From NCBI GenBank assembly GCA_036971475.1, contig JBAIZL010000006.1, positions 137,201,231 to 137,265,230 of the forward strand: a stretch of DNA of 64,000 nucleotides, written 5' to 3'. Below the pieces are notes generated by a model. It was not told where the DNA came from. It made no database searches and worked only from the letters and a program-made list of their open reading frames with translations. This stretch comes from Prosapia bicincta (taxonomy: Eukaryota; Arthropoda; Insecta; Hemiptera; Cercopidae). The translations under genes were made by a program, and so were the position numbers. Below are positions 42,729-54,562 of this stretch, one piece after another (positions within the stretch are counted from its first letter, which is position 1; each line of letters starts with the position of its first letter).

Positions 42729-42782
<54 letters not shown>
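42729..42782. repeat. TA microsatellite
   Basis: About 27 uninterrupted TA units. Confidence 0.97.
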
Positions 42783-42787
<5 letters not shown>

Positions 42788-42892
42788 TTATATATTGTTT
42801 CCATAAGCATATGAGTGATTATAGTTTATATAAGTCTGTCAGGGGAAAAGAGATAAGGGTATTAGGGGGGGAAAAAAAATGAATGGATTTAT

Positions 42893-44640
42893 CTGATGTT
42901 GAGGTTAGGGGATTCTCTGGACTTGGTATACCACTGGTATGATAGTTCCCACCTTCTCAGTTCTGAGGGATTGCAATCAGGAGGGAGTGATTTAATTATT
43001 TTTGTGGTATAGCAGTCATCAAAAGTTGTGATGTTGTGACTCACAGCATGTTGAGCTGTTGGTCTATCCATATTCATAATTTTAACATCATGTCTGTGGC
43101 CATTCATTCTGATATTCAGACCATCCGTGGTCAGGCCTATGTACTGTGCTGAGCAAAGTTTACATTGTAGCTGGTATATGACATTTTTCGATGTACAATT
43201 ATGATGACCCTGTATTTTGAAGACCATTTTTGTTGTTTGGCTGTTGAAACTATTTGCTGAGGGGTTTATTGGACACGTCTTGCATCTAGGTCTATTGCAT
43301 GGGAAGGAGCCATGAGGAAGTTTGTGTGGTTTCTCTGCATCAGGGTCTGGTAGTTTAGGATGTTTTTCAAGTTGGGAGGTTGCTTGTACCAAATTTGCGG
43401 TGGATCGGTGAAAAGATTTTTGGTGTGAACGGAAGCTTGAAGAATTTTGAAGCCATCTCTCAATATCTTGTTGAGTTTATGTAGACCAGGATGGTAGTCT
43501 GTTATTAAAGACAGTTTATTTTGTTCTGTTTGTGGTTTATGGTGAACCGAGGATTGTGCTGAATGAATTTAGTTTTCAATGAGTTTTTTTGGGTATCCTC
43601 TTCTCTGGAAGGCTGTTGATATCTTTCTATTAAAATCTTCCAATTCCTTATCATTCGAACAGATTCTCTTACCCCTGATTGCTTGACTGGAATGGATCGT
43701 TTTATCTTTATTGGGTGGTTGCTGTCGAAATGGAGATATTGTAGGTGGTTTGATGTGAATTCCTGTGTTGATATTTCCATTCTGGAGTGTTACCTCTACA
43801 TCCAAAAAGGTGATGGCTGATGCAGATTTCTCCCAGGTAAATTGAAGTGTGGAGAATTGTGTCAGGCTGTCTAAAAATGCCTCAAGTGTTGAAGCACCCT
43901 GTGTCCAAATTAGGAAGATATCATCTATATATCATACCAACATAATGGCTGGTGTGTTTGTGTCTTTAGAAAACTTTCTTCCAACAATCCCATGTACAGA
44001 TTTGCGTACGATGGTGCCATTCTGGTACCCATTGCTGTTCCCTTTATTTGAAGGTAGTTCCTTCCCTCAAACTGAAAGTTGTTCTTCTCGAGGATGAACC
44101 TGGTCAGGTTCACAAGAAAAGGTGTAGTGGGAGAAGGCTTGCCTGGGCGTTTGTTTAGAAAATTCTCTATTGCAGATAGGCCGTGTGCATGAGGGATGTT
44201 GGTATAGAGAGAGGTGACATCTATGGTGACCAAAATAGTTACCGGGGGTAGAGGTACAGATATTTGTGAGAGTCGATCTATGAAATGATTGGTGTCCTGG
44301 GTGTGATGGAAGGTTCTTTACTAAGGGTTGAAGGTGTGAGTCGAGGAAAGCTGAAATTCTTTCCGTTACTGAATTGCAGCCAGCAATTATTGGTCTACCA
44401 GGTGGAGGGATTATGTTTTTGTGGATCTTTGGTAATATATAGAATTGAGGAGTAGAGGGGTTTTCATTATATAATAATTTTAGAGATGTTTCCGAAATGT
44501 TTTGTTCAGGAGCTGTATATTTGAGTAGGTCCGAGAGTATTGTTGAATTCTATAGTGGGGTTATCTGTAAGTATTTTGTATGTTGTGATGTCTGACAGTT
44601 GCTTATTTGCTTCTTTAATGTAGTCTTCTTGTGTTTATTA
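42893..44640 (-). pseudogene. third PLE: reverse transcriptase plus GIY-YIG endonuclease, minus strand
   Basis: From the right: EDYIKEANKQLSD, FYILPKIHKN-like and GRPIIAG-like blocks in broken frames, then VTIDVTSLYTNIPHA, GTAMGTRMAPSYANLYMG, a disrupted YxDD region near 43.93 kb, TFLDVEVTL and GYPKKLIEN. After a Cys-rich linker (CNRPRCKTCP) comes the GIY-YIG domain with VIYQLQCKLCSAQYIGLTTD and RMNGHRHDV. Ten or so lesions interrupt the frame. It belongs to a different PLE lineage from the one at 36.4 kb (AMGTRMAP versus PMGSPIAS). Confidence 0.9.
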
Positions 44641-44659
44641 GTCTAAATGTGTCTATTTA

Positions 44660-44740
44660 TTTATTTCCAAGAGATTGCAGTTTTGGACTATTGCCATTAG
44701 GTAAGTCTGTCAGTCTCCTATCTATTCCAAAAATGCATAT
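44660..44740. repeat. flanking pseudo-LTR copy of the third PLE
   Basis: Direct copy of the 42150-42230 block (CCAAGAGATTGCAGTTTTGG and onward). With that copy it brackets the minus-strand PLE, as expected for PLE pseudo-LTRs. Confidence 0.8.
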
Positions 44741-46084
44741 ATATATATGTTTGACAAAATAAAAGGAATTATGAAATAAAGAAGCTCAAATAAGTACAAA
44801 AATGTTAAAAACACAAGAAAGTGGTAAATTGTATAAAATCCTCCTTGTAGCAATAAATCAAGGAAAAATCATACAAGTAACAAGTCCTTTAAAAAAACAT
44901 GTTCTTGCAGCAGATGATATGTTGACCTGGTATATATTGGAGAGGAAGTGTGAGAAGATATTGATTGAAGAGTATGAGGTCATTCATTATTGGAACTATT
45001 TACAAGAAAATCTATTCACAAATATATTGTAAATTTACATCTTTTCTTTATAATACACTCATTTTTTGTATTTATTGCAGTTCATATTACTAGGCCATGG
45101 GCGTGTCATGAAAACGAAGGTGCAAGTTAACAATAACAACATTTTCAAATCAACAGAATTTATTTTGTTATCACAAATAAACAATTTATACATTTGTATT
45201 CAATGTACTGCCTAATATAATTACATATAATATGCAAACATTAGAAAGTACATGATAAGTTTAACATAGAAAGTACTAATAACATTAGCACAATCAAATG
45301 AAATAAAAATATAACTTTTATTAACAAATAACTATCAAATTTACTTAATAACTTCAAAAGCATATTAAAAATAAACTTACATAATTTATAAAATTAATTA
45401 AATCACCAATTACAGAAAGAGAACTTTATTCCAAATGAATATAATTGTAAAGAAAGGCATTAATTTTACATGAATATTACTTATTATGTTTAATGTCAGT
45501 CTTTGTTTAGGACGGAGGTGTTATGTTATCTACGAAACATAAGTGATAGTTAATATTACATTAATAGAGGGTTAAATTGAGAGATTACACACATACAAGA
45601 TTTGTGCAATAACTGACAAGGAAAGAAATTTACAAAAGGTAGTAAAATAGTAAAGTTGATTTTGTGCTAATTTATAAGACATATATGGTTATCATTCTCT
45701 GTTAAGGTTATTGCCATAAATGGAGACTGAATTATATATCTCCTTATTTAGAATCCAAGCATTGTGACTATTTTGCCAAATGTATGGTACAATTAAGGTA
45801 GAGCTATGATTAGAAAGTAATTTATGGAAATTATTATATCTATAAACTCAGAGTAAATTATGCTCTTGTTTAAACCACTACTTGCTGTTATTTTTTAGCA
45901 GAAGTGTTTCACACTAGATAAGTGCATTGGCACCTGATAAAGTTTAGGGGATCAGCAGCCGTTTTAAATTTTAAAACTCTTTTTATGGACTAAAACATTT
46001 GAAAAAAGTAAAGAGTTGTGTTTAGATTTTCGTTAATGGCTTAATTAAACATTCTGTCTGATAATATATGCAATGGTAATTCAA
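44741..46084. other. AT-rich sequence; no gene recognised
   Basis: A 76-codon frame at 44802-45032 lacks any recognisable domain. Confidence 0.45.
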
Positions 46085-47335
46085 AAACTAAAATGCCCAA
46101 GTCTATGTTGAAAATTTTTGAACTGACCAGGGTTTGAGAAACTGTATATACTGTGATTAACTTAGTTTTTTTTTTGTATTTTATACAATTTTAATTTACT
46201 TCCTTTAGGTTGTTTGTGAGTCTATGCTGAAAATTTTCAAACTGGCCAGGGTTTGAGAAAATGTATATACTGTGATTAATTTAGTTTTTTGTGTGTATTA
46301 TACAATTTTAATTTACTTCCTTTAGGTTGTTTGTGAGTCTATGCTGAAAATTTTCAAACTGGCCAGGGTTTGAGAAAATGTATATACTGTGATTAATTTA
46401 GTTTTTTGTGTGTTTTATACAATTTTAATTTACTTCCTTTAGGTTGTTTGTGAGTCTATGCTGAAAATTTTCAAACTGGCCAGGGTTTGAGAAAATGTAT
46501 ATACTGTGATTAATTTAGTTTTTTGTGTGTTTTATACAATTTTAATTTACTTCCTTTAGGTTGTTTGTGAGTCTATGCTGAAAATTTTCAAACTGGCCAG
46601 GGTTTGAGAAAATGTATATACTGTGATTAATTTAGTTTTTTGTGTGTTTTATACAATTTTAATTTACTTCCTTTAGGTTGTTTGTGAGTCTATGCTGAAA
46701 ATTTTCAAACTGGCCAGGGTTTGAGAAAATGTATATACTGTGATTAATTTAGTTTTTTGTGTGTTTTATACAATTTTAATTTACTTCCTTTAGGTTGTTT
46801 GTGAGTCTATGCTGAAAATTTTCAAACTGGCCAGGGTTTGAGAAACTGTATATACTGTGATTAATTTAGTTTTTTTTGTGTTTTATACAATTTTAATTTA
46901 CTTCCTTTAGGTTGTTTGTGAGTCTATGCTGAAAATTTTCAAACTGGCCAGGGTTTGAGAAAATGTATATACTGTGATTAATTTAGTTTTTTGTGTGTTT
47001 TATACAATTTTAATTTACTTCCTTTAGGTTGTTTGTGAGTCTATGCTGAAAATTTTCAAACTGGACAGGGTTTGAGAAAATGTATATACTGTGATTAATT
47101 TAGTTTTTTGTGTGTTTTATACAATTTTAATTTACTTCCTTTAGGTTGTTTGTGAGTATATGTTAAAAATTTTCAAACTGACCAGGGTTTGAGAAACTGT
47201 ACATATTGTGATTAACTTAGTTTTTTTGTTTGTATTTTATACAATTTTAATTTACTTCCTTTAGGTTATTTGTGAGTCTATGTTGAAAATTTTCAAACTG
47301 ACCAGGGTTTGAGAAAATGTATATACTGTGATTTT
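46085..47335. repeat. 117-bp tandem repeat, about 10-11 copies
   Basis: Units beginning GGTTGTTTGTGAGTCTATGC repeat at exactly 117 bp (46208, 46325, 46442, 46559, 46676, 46793, 46910 and on). The central copies are almost identical while the first and last are diverged, the pattern of unequal exchange. A fragment resumes at 49688 after the LINE. Confidence 0.96.
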
Positions 47336-47386
47336 ATACAGAGCACAGTAGCGTAATTCAGATAAGTAAATAACAGTAACCCTTGC

Positions 47387-47500
47387 TACAAATATTTAAA
47401 CACCCTTGATGTACATTTCGCCAACACAGTTAGCATCATCAGAAAGTTACAAACATACTACAGAATATGTACATCAAGGGTGTTTAAATATTTGTAGCAA
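47387..47500. repeat. palindrome around a hammerhead motif
   Basis: CTACAAATATTTAAACACCC to GATGTACAT on the left is mirrored by ATGTACATC to GGGTGTTTAAATATTTGTAG on the right, perfect arms of about 31 bp. The arms are the sequence just after the hammerhead GAAA box, so the right arm is an inverted copy of the motif's 3' end. Confidence 0.85.
47402..47447 (-). ncRNA. small hammerhead ribozyme motif, well conserved
   Basis: Minus-strand reading: stem I CUUU, core CUGAUGA, one extra U, stem II GCUAAC/GUUGGC, GAAA, stem III AUG-UA-CAU, cleavage base C, return arm AAGG. Embedded in a palindrome between the 117-bp repeat and a LINE. Confidence 0.68.
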
Positions 47501-47577
47501 GGGTTCTTGTTATTTATTTATTGTATATACTGTGATTAACTTAGTTTTTTTTTGTATTTTATACAGTTTTAATTTAT

Positions 47578-48552
47578 ACACAATTCGGCTTTCGACGTCA
47601 CAGGAGCACCACAGATGCGTTACTATACTTCATGAGTGAAATATACAAAGGTTTCGAATGCAAGCATTGCACTGTAGCGGTGATGGTGGACTTTGAAGCT
47701 GCATTTGATAAAATCCCCCACAAATCCATTGTACTTCAATGCATAAAGCTCGGCATTAAGGGTAAAATGCTTAAATTCATAAAAAACTTTTTGTGTGACC
47801 GACTTGTGGTAGTCTCAGTCAACGGGGCAGATTCCTCGTCGTTTCGCATGGAGAACGGAATTCCTCAGGGCGGAATAATTTGCCCGTTACTATTCAATAT
47901 AGCATTGCATGACATGGCCAAGGATTTCCCCAGGGAGGTTCGCAGCATGACCTTCGCGGACGACGAGACCATTTGGGTGACGTCTTCCAACGGGGTGGAG
48001 GCTTCCCTCAGGATGCAAGAGGCTCTAGATGCACTGTCAAATTGGTGCTCCAAATGGTCGCTCTCAATGTCAGTGGATAAAACCGAGTGCACGTTATTCA
48101 CCAGGCGCAACAATCAAGCCACCTTCATCCCCGAGCTAACTATCAACGGAAAGGCACTGAGATTTAACAAAAACCCAAAATTACTGGGAGTTGTTATGGA
48201 TCCTAAACTTCGCTGGGGTAGTCACGTGAACTATGTCACAGAGAGCTGCTCTTCAAGACTCAATGCTCTAAAAGCGGTTGCAAGTCGTAACTGGGGAGCC
48301 GATACGCCAACCTTGAGAATGTTCTACCAAACTTACATAAGATCTAAAACAACGTACGCCTGCAAAGTCTGGGGATCTGCTGCAAAAACGCATCTAAAGA
48401 AGATCGAAGCGATCCAAGCGGCCGCCATTCGACTATGTTTGGGATGTACAAGAACGACTCCTGTGGCAGCCATGGAGACGGAGCTGGATATAGAACCCAT
48501 TCCTGTCTTTATAGAGTCAAATATGGTCGAAGTTTCTAACTACAGCTGCTAG
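47578..48552 (+). pseudogene. LINE reverse transcriptase (C-terminal two thirds)
   Basis: The frame is open from the insertion edge: QFGFRRHRSTTDALLYFMSE, AVMVDFEAAFDKIPH (first catalytic Asp), NGIPQGGIICPLLFNI, and SMTFADDETIWV with the catalytic FADD. Then come KTECTLFTRR, KLLGVVMDPKLRWGSH and the thumb region to IRLCLGCTRTTPVAAM. It stops at 48552 by frameshift. Without the N-terminal endonuclease it cannot move itself. The RT plus RNase H layout fits the I/R1/LOA-like group of LINEs. Confidence 0.93.
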
Positions 48553-48795
48553 AGGCTCAAGTTACCCTCTGCATGTTATACTCAATACAAAGTGCCATGT
48601 AAAACAATCTTTCTGCCACAAAATCAACTCGCTGATGGAATTGATGCCGGGATACACCACCCCTGAACAAATCCCCACGTTCTATGAGGAACCTCCAAAT
48701 GACTGGCCTGAAATGATTATAAATCTGCAACTACCTCACGGCGGAAACAAAGGAGACCACAGAGAAGTGCTGAAAGCGGAGACTCTTGAGATGAT

Positions 48796-49656
48796 TTGAA
48801 CCCAGTACGACGGATACATAAAATTTTTACCGACGGATCCCTGGATAAAGAACTAGGCATTTCTGGAGCAGGGTACTACATCGAGTCGAATGGAGATAGA
48901 TTTTTCATCCCAGCAAACTCCAGCTCAAGTATGGATGCAGAGCTGCTCGGTATTAACGCCGCATTGTCGGGCTGTCTGGGGATGATGGCCAAGTCAAAGA
49001 TATGCATCCTTTCGGACTCTAAGTCAGCTCTACAGTCGCTGGCTCAGCCCTCCACTGGACCATATTCATTCCGTATAGCAGAAATCAGGAGGTTGATAAA
49101 AAAGATAAATTGTGACGGAAACGAAGTCTGCCTTCAATGGATCCCTGCCCATGTTGGCATTCCGGGCAACGAGGAAGCGGATGCAATAGCAAAACAAGCT
49201 TCTAGAATGAAGCCCACAAATAAGGAGCAGCACTCCCTACTGCACTGTAAAAACGCCGGGAAAAAGTACTTTAGAGACGCCTGGGCTGGCCGGTGGGAAG
49301 CTGAAGCGACTGGACGACACCTGTTCCATTTGCAAAACAAACTTGCGTCGGCCGACAAGTACAGAGACATCAAACGTCAAGTCGCGACATTTGCGGCAAG
49401 AGCCAGGACGGGACATCTGGTCACGGAAGCTTATTTATACCGGTTTAACCTTGCTGAATCACCTTTGTGCGCTCTTTGTGATGAGGAGCAAGACGAAACC
49501 ATCGAGCACATTCTTCGGGATTGCACTTACCCCATCCCGGCGAGGGACCACATGAGGGTTGAACTGGAGAAGTGGCAGGACTTCCTCCTGAACAGAGGGC
49601 TGTGGAGTTTGGCGTTCCGAATATATAGTGGACATCGGGCTATCGGCTACACCTAG
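48796..49656 (+). pseudogene. LINE RNase H and terminal zinc-knuckle region
   Basis: The frame carries all four RNase H acidic positions: KIFTDGSLD, SMDAELLGINAA, ILSDSKSAL and PGNEEADAIA, plus WIPAHVGI. It is followed by FAARARTGHLVTEAYLYRF and a CALCDEEQDETIEHILRDC Cys-Cys-His-Cys segment. The region between 48552 and 48796 keeps related sequence in shifted frames (LLNSLMELMPGYT-like), so one or two indels separate this from the RT. Confidence 0.92.
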
Positions 49657-49704
49657 AGCTGGATGCCTGGACTAAGAAGTATAAGTATATACAGTTTTAA
49701 TTTA

Positions 49705-50740
49705 CTTCCTTTAGGTTGTTTGTGAAAGTTCACAATAATTTAAAATCTCTTTCATTCAATTTTGAATTTTCTTCTTTCTAATCAGGTTGCACAGACTTTT
49801 CACAAAGCAATTAGGATTTGTGTAACTAGTTAATGAGCGTGTGTGGAAGTTTTTGTGTATATAATGATTCATTACCATATATATTCATTTTATATAATAT
49901 GCAAGCATAAAAAATAATAAATTCTGTCAATGAATGTTCAAAATTAAATAAAACGTAGAATATTTAAAAGATTTGAAATAAAAATTAAACACCACAAAAT
50001 GGAGCCTGACCGATGTTTAACATAAAATGTAGAGATTAAATTCTACACAACACAGATTTTTAAAGCATACTACTGACAAATACTATAGACATATTTCAAG
50101 ATACAAAAATATAGTAAGTTAGTAAGTTTTAACAAATTTACAAAATTTTAAGTTCGGATAGTCATAAACTAATGTAAAAGTGATAATAAAAATATACATA
50201 AAATGTTTAATCTTTTTAGAATAATCTCTATCATAATATAAAGATGTAATTAAAGTCAGTTTACAATATAAAGATACAATTTGGAATTTGTTATATAATA
50301 TTTTTTGCGGTAAATTCAATACATTTTTTGCTGTTTTTATAGTTATAATTTTTACAACAGTTCAGATATAAATATCATTGTAGCAAGTGCAACAATTTCT
50401 AAAAATATTATAGAACAGACATTATATAATTTGCATTTAATTTTGTCGATAATGTGGTCTTAGCTTATTATTGTTTTAAAAATGTATTATTTTCAGCTAA
50501 ATATAACACCTTATTATTTGAGATGTTTTCAAATGCTAATATATCCAGTCTTTGCCGAACTGGGTATCCAAGCACTTAAAAACATTAGTACAATATAGAT
50601 AGTAAACAATCATAAGACACAATGTGATACAGAAAAATGTGTGAATTTCTTATCTCAAATAATTTAAAGAAACCAATTTATGGCTGAAATTGAACTGTTA
50701 AAATACCGCTAAACATAATCTGTGGAAATATTTTTGTAAC
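49705..50740. other. AT-rich sequence with a PLE tail fragment
   Basis: At 50118-50190, GTAAGTTTTAACAAATTTAC to TTCGGATAGTCATAAACTA matches the tail that follows the hammerhead motifs at 32.6 and 35.8 kb, but without the ribozyme. Nothing else recognised. Confidence 0.5.
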
Positions 50741-50743
50741 AAT

Positions 50744-50788
50744 TTCCTCTGAAGATGACTGTATTGAAATTGAAATGCACATAAGGCT
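50744..50788 (+). ncRNA. decayed hammerhead motif
   Basis: Core CUGAAGA, GAAA, stem III AUG-CA-CAU, cleavage base A and stem I CCU/AGG are kept, but stem II pairs poorly. Same lineage as the copies at 14.2 and 31.0 kb. Confidence 0.5.
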
Positions 50789-51959
50789 TTAGATAAAATG
50801 TTTTGTTAGAGATAAAGATATTTTATTTATTTAAATAATCTTTGAAAGTGAGTTTGATAACTCTGTGTTAAGCCTTTATATCCTTGACTATCTTACATTA
50901 CATCAAACATCTTAAATTGTTTATTTTGAATTACTACTCAACAGTAACAAAACTTAATATGGCAATGGCCTGCATTGGTCTTGAGACTAAAGACCGTCTG
51001 ACCTCTTTCATAAATCACAAAAAGAATATAACATTTAAAATTTTTTTATCCAATTAAAAGAGTGTAGTTTGAGTACATTCTTTCATAGAAAAGGTAACCT
51101 ACCATAAACTCAAAAACTCTACTTATTTAGTTACCAGTAAGCTATATTAGGCCAAATCATCAACTTTTAGAGATTGAAAATAAATCCAGTAAATATTAAG
51201 AGTGAGTCAGTAAGCTAGAGGCAGCTAAAGAGCCATATTACGTAGGGGTTTTTTGTCAAATTGGGTGCTGGGCTGATGAAGGTGTGTATATTTGTAATGC
51301 AATCATTTCATGGTCAAGTCCTTTCTTGTTCTATCCAGGGTCAGTTCTAAGCAGTGGTCTGTAACTATATAGGATCCGGCTATCTAGGATCAGGGAAAAT
51401 TCTTGGGTTTCTGGGGAATTTAGAGGCAAATATAGTTTTACAAAATGTATTAAAATAATTTGTTTCCTTTATGAGAAGAATTTATAAACAATTTCTGAAT
51501 AAAGAAAAATTCAAAACTTACCAACAGTCTTTTAACAAGCGATGTGATAGATTAGAATTCGTATTTAGTTGTTCGTTATTTTGCAACAGTAGTGTATCGT
51601 GTTCTCAATTCGGTAGTATGGAATAGCTCGGATCCATACGAATGCAAGATTATACCCAAAGTGGCAAAAACTAATGGGCTCCTCACATTCGGCAATGTAT
51701 TACCGGCGTTTCGTATCATAATAAAATAAGAGATCTAGTACATATTAATCATATTGGTTTTTATATGTTTGTTTAATAGGGATTATTGAAACTCTATGAT
51801 GTGAATATTTTTTTTTAAACAAGAAGTTGTAAAGCTTTAAGTGTTTGGTTGCTCTTGCCTCCCAGCAACATTCGGCACAGTGTCGCTTGTTTTGTTTCAT
51901 AACAATTAGTGAATATTTATTATAATTTCATTATAGTTTTTATTAATTTATTTAATAAT
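50789..51959. other. no recognised feature
   Basis: AT-rich with short frames only. Confidence 0.4.
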
Positions 51960-53250
51960 GTAATTATATGATGTCGACGATTTAAAGCAAGCAAGAGGTC
52001 GATTGTGCACTGCATCGACAGGTATGGCTTAATAAACTAGCCTCACATACATCAACTAAACATAGGAGTGAACAACCTAAACAAAAAAATCAAGCCAGCA
52101 TATCGGGATTTTTCGTTCCTAAAGGTACTGATTTGACCTCTAATAGGAGTTTAAATAAAATAAACTAACAGGTGATTCTGACGAACCTTCTAATAAGATT
52201 ACGAGGGTTGAAAATGAAGATAGATCTAATATTGAGTTGAAATTTCATAAAGAACCTTCACTTTGTACTAGTAGTGATTGCCCTAGCATCCCTATTGATA
52301 TACCTTACGTGTCTGTTCAAGTTGATAGTCCCATGATTCCTTTTGATATAGACCTACCTACCTAATATATCTGTTAAAGTCGATATTAATACAGATATTA
52401 AAACTCAACTATCATCCAGAAACCAAGAAATTTTAAGCCTAAATGAAAGATTGACTGAAATTTTACAAAAAAATCAACCTAGCCGCCAGGGAAAGAAATT
52501 AAGCATACCAAAACCTGCCGAACCGCTCTAGAAATAGAGGAATTTGAAGCAAAACTCAAAGTTATTAGAGAGCAGATCAGTAGCACAAATATGTAGTCTG
52601 ATGCCTTGCCTTATTGAAAAATCAGGAATAACCAAGAGTGTTCTATGTAATACAAATTCAAAAATTTGGCTTAAAGATGCAGCAGTTTGGAAAACAGGTT
52701 CATTTGATCAGTTTTCTCTGCCAGAAGAGCAACAATTATTTCAGGAAAACCAGAGCAAAGAATTTGGTAATGTCAAAGGACATTTATTTGATCGTCTGAA
52801 GTCTAGTGCTCCTAAATGGTGTTTTGACTTTTCGAAATCATTAGAAATTAAAGAAAAAGAAACCAACGAAGAACATGAGATCAGGCTTAGAGTAGGCAGG
52901 ACAGCTTACACTTCCATCAAAGAAGGTGAAGGGCGCAAGTTTTTTTAAGGCTGTCAAGCCTAAATGATTTAATAATGTTGATATTAGTGAAATCAACCAT
53001 TACAGAGAATTTTATAGAGTATTAAGAAAAATGAAGTAAAAAATTATAGATTTTTCAAGCAACACAAATCAACTACCTTTAGTGTATATTACAGCAGATA
53101 AAATAACAAAACTACACAGGACTTCCCAAATTACTTGTCTGATTACTTTAGTTGATGGTGTTCAGACATATTTTATCACTGACATATCTCCCTGTGGTAC
53201 TTCTCACAAAGGTGATGCCCTTTCGAAAAAAAAACAAACTCCCCCTTGAC
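51960..53250 (+). pseudogene. unrecognised coding relic, probably of a mobile element
   Basis: Protein-like segments in changing frames: KKNQASISGFFVPK, GDSDEPSNKITRVENEDRSN, a 134-codon open frame at 52544-52948 (DAAVWKTGSFDQFSLPEEQQ, then KGHLFDRLKSSAPKWCFDFS), then SEINHYREFYRVLRKMK and LPLVYITADKITKLHRTSQI. The spacing and sense codon runs indicate one former protein of about 400 residues with several frameshifts. The opening segment resembles the SIxxFF start of hAT/BED-type proteins, but I cannot assign the family. Confidence 0.5.
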
Positions 53251-53259
53251 AATTTTAAT

Positions 53260-54230
53260 ATAAAATCAGAATCACAACATTGGTAATAATATAGAATTTA
53301 CTTGAGCGAGTGAGCCTCTATCTATATAAAGTGGCTTGATGTAATCATCTTGAATTCACTGATTAAACTATTTAAAAAGTAGCAGAGAGTTAGCTTCGTA
53401 AAAGGAACGAATGTTTTGAAAGTAGCCATTACGTATTCACTTAGTTAAGTACTTTTTAAATATAGTCTATCTATATGTTCCATAATTCTGAAGGAAATTT
53501 GAAATGTCCATATACGGGATTGATGGAAATATTGAGGGTAAAATCATCTGCACCCCTGCTATATAGTTGAACTCGCTGTAATGGGGAACATCCAACACAT
53601 CTTTCACACAAGATATGTCTCTGCTATAAATGATTTTGCTTATACTCGTATATACTGGCTGTTATGACATGAGCTCTTCATGAGTAAAATAAAACCTGCT
53701 ACTTAAAAATTACATGCAAACATGAATACAAAGTCTTGAAATTCCAAGTCCCGGGGTTAAATTTGAGTCCGGCTTCGTCGGCTAAGTAGCAGGATTAGTC
53801 AGCTAAGCCGCCAGCGGTTAAAAAAAATTCCATGTCAACATTGCCGGTTCCATATAACATCTAAAGTAACAAATTACAGAACGTACGTTTACGGGAATGC
53901 TTCCACTGGCCATTGCAAGATCTCCCATACTGGTAGATGAATGCTAATCAAAGGGTTACTGATTCAGACTGAAGCATCAGTATTCTTGAAAAATTTAAAG
54001 GCGATGGTAGAAACGATGGACTTAAAATCTAGGTTGAATCTTGAAAAAACTAAAAATTTAAAGGTACCTATTTGGCAATTTCTTTAGTATATGAATGTAC
54101 TCACTACACTAGAACTAGTTTATATTAACAAAAAGAAAGTGATGCACCTAATGAATCTATATATTTTCTTTATAACATGGATTCTGTGAAATAGAACAAG
54201 AGAACTAAACAAGATCTGGTTTGTTTTAAA
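53260..54230. other. no gene recognised; possible piggyBac-like end
   Basis: Near 53.8 kb, GCTAAGCCGCCAGCGGTTAA has the look of a piggyBac terminus with TTAA, but no partner end was found. Confidence 0.35.
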
Positions 54231-54238
54231 AATTTTTT

Positions 54239-54562
54239 GTGGCAAAAAATGGTCGCATTGATTACATAACAACTAATTTAGAAAATTCTACATGTGAGCA
54301 AATAGAGAAAATTGTTAAGGCACGTTGGTCTATAGAAGTTTATCATCGAGAATTAAAACAAACTTGTGGTATTGAAAGCGGTCAGGCACGCACGGGTCGA
54401 GCTCAAAGAAATTATATTTGCCTTGCTGTATTGGCATGGCTTGATATGAACAAAAGGAGGATAAATGAAAAAATTACTTTATATCAAAAAACTTGGGAAG
54501 TTATAAAAACATCAATTCAGAACAACATTAGATGGCTTCTAACTGATATGCAATCTTGCTAA
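54239..54562 (+). pseudogene. bacterial-type IS4-superfamily transposase, C-terminal fragment
   Basis: The frame reads AKNGRIDYITTNLENSTCEQ, then KARWSIEVYHRELKQTCGIE, ARTGRAQRNYICLAVLAWLD and a Lys/Arg-rich C-terminus. RWSIEVYHRELK contains R-x3-E-x6-K, the core of the IS4 YREK signature with the catalytic Glu; the Tyr position is Val. Bacterial transposases of this group are about 300-400 residues, so two thirds are missing; upstream sequence is decayed. The open frame begins at GTG, which is not evidence of a real start. No animal transposon family I know has this signature. Together with the adjacent rsmD-like fragment it points to transferred bacterial DNA. Confidence 0.72.

Larger units (their letters stand above)
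47577..49687 (+). mobile_element. 5'-truncated LINE with 17-bp target-site duplication
   Basis: The 2.1-kb insert is flanked by the 17-mer TATACAGTTTTAATTTA at 47560-47576 and 49688-49704, which is part of the 117-bp repeat. The left end starts inside the RT and the right end has no poly(A), ending near AAGAAGTATAAG. RT and RNase H are well preserved, so the insertion is recent compared with other LINE pieces here. Confidence 0.92.

Noticed and set aside
44802..45032. 76-codon open frame
   Set aside because: No domain or neighbouring signal; chance cannot be excluded.
53750..53830. piggyBac-type terminus ending in TTAA
   Set aside because: No matching opposite end or transposase was found.
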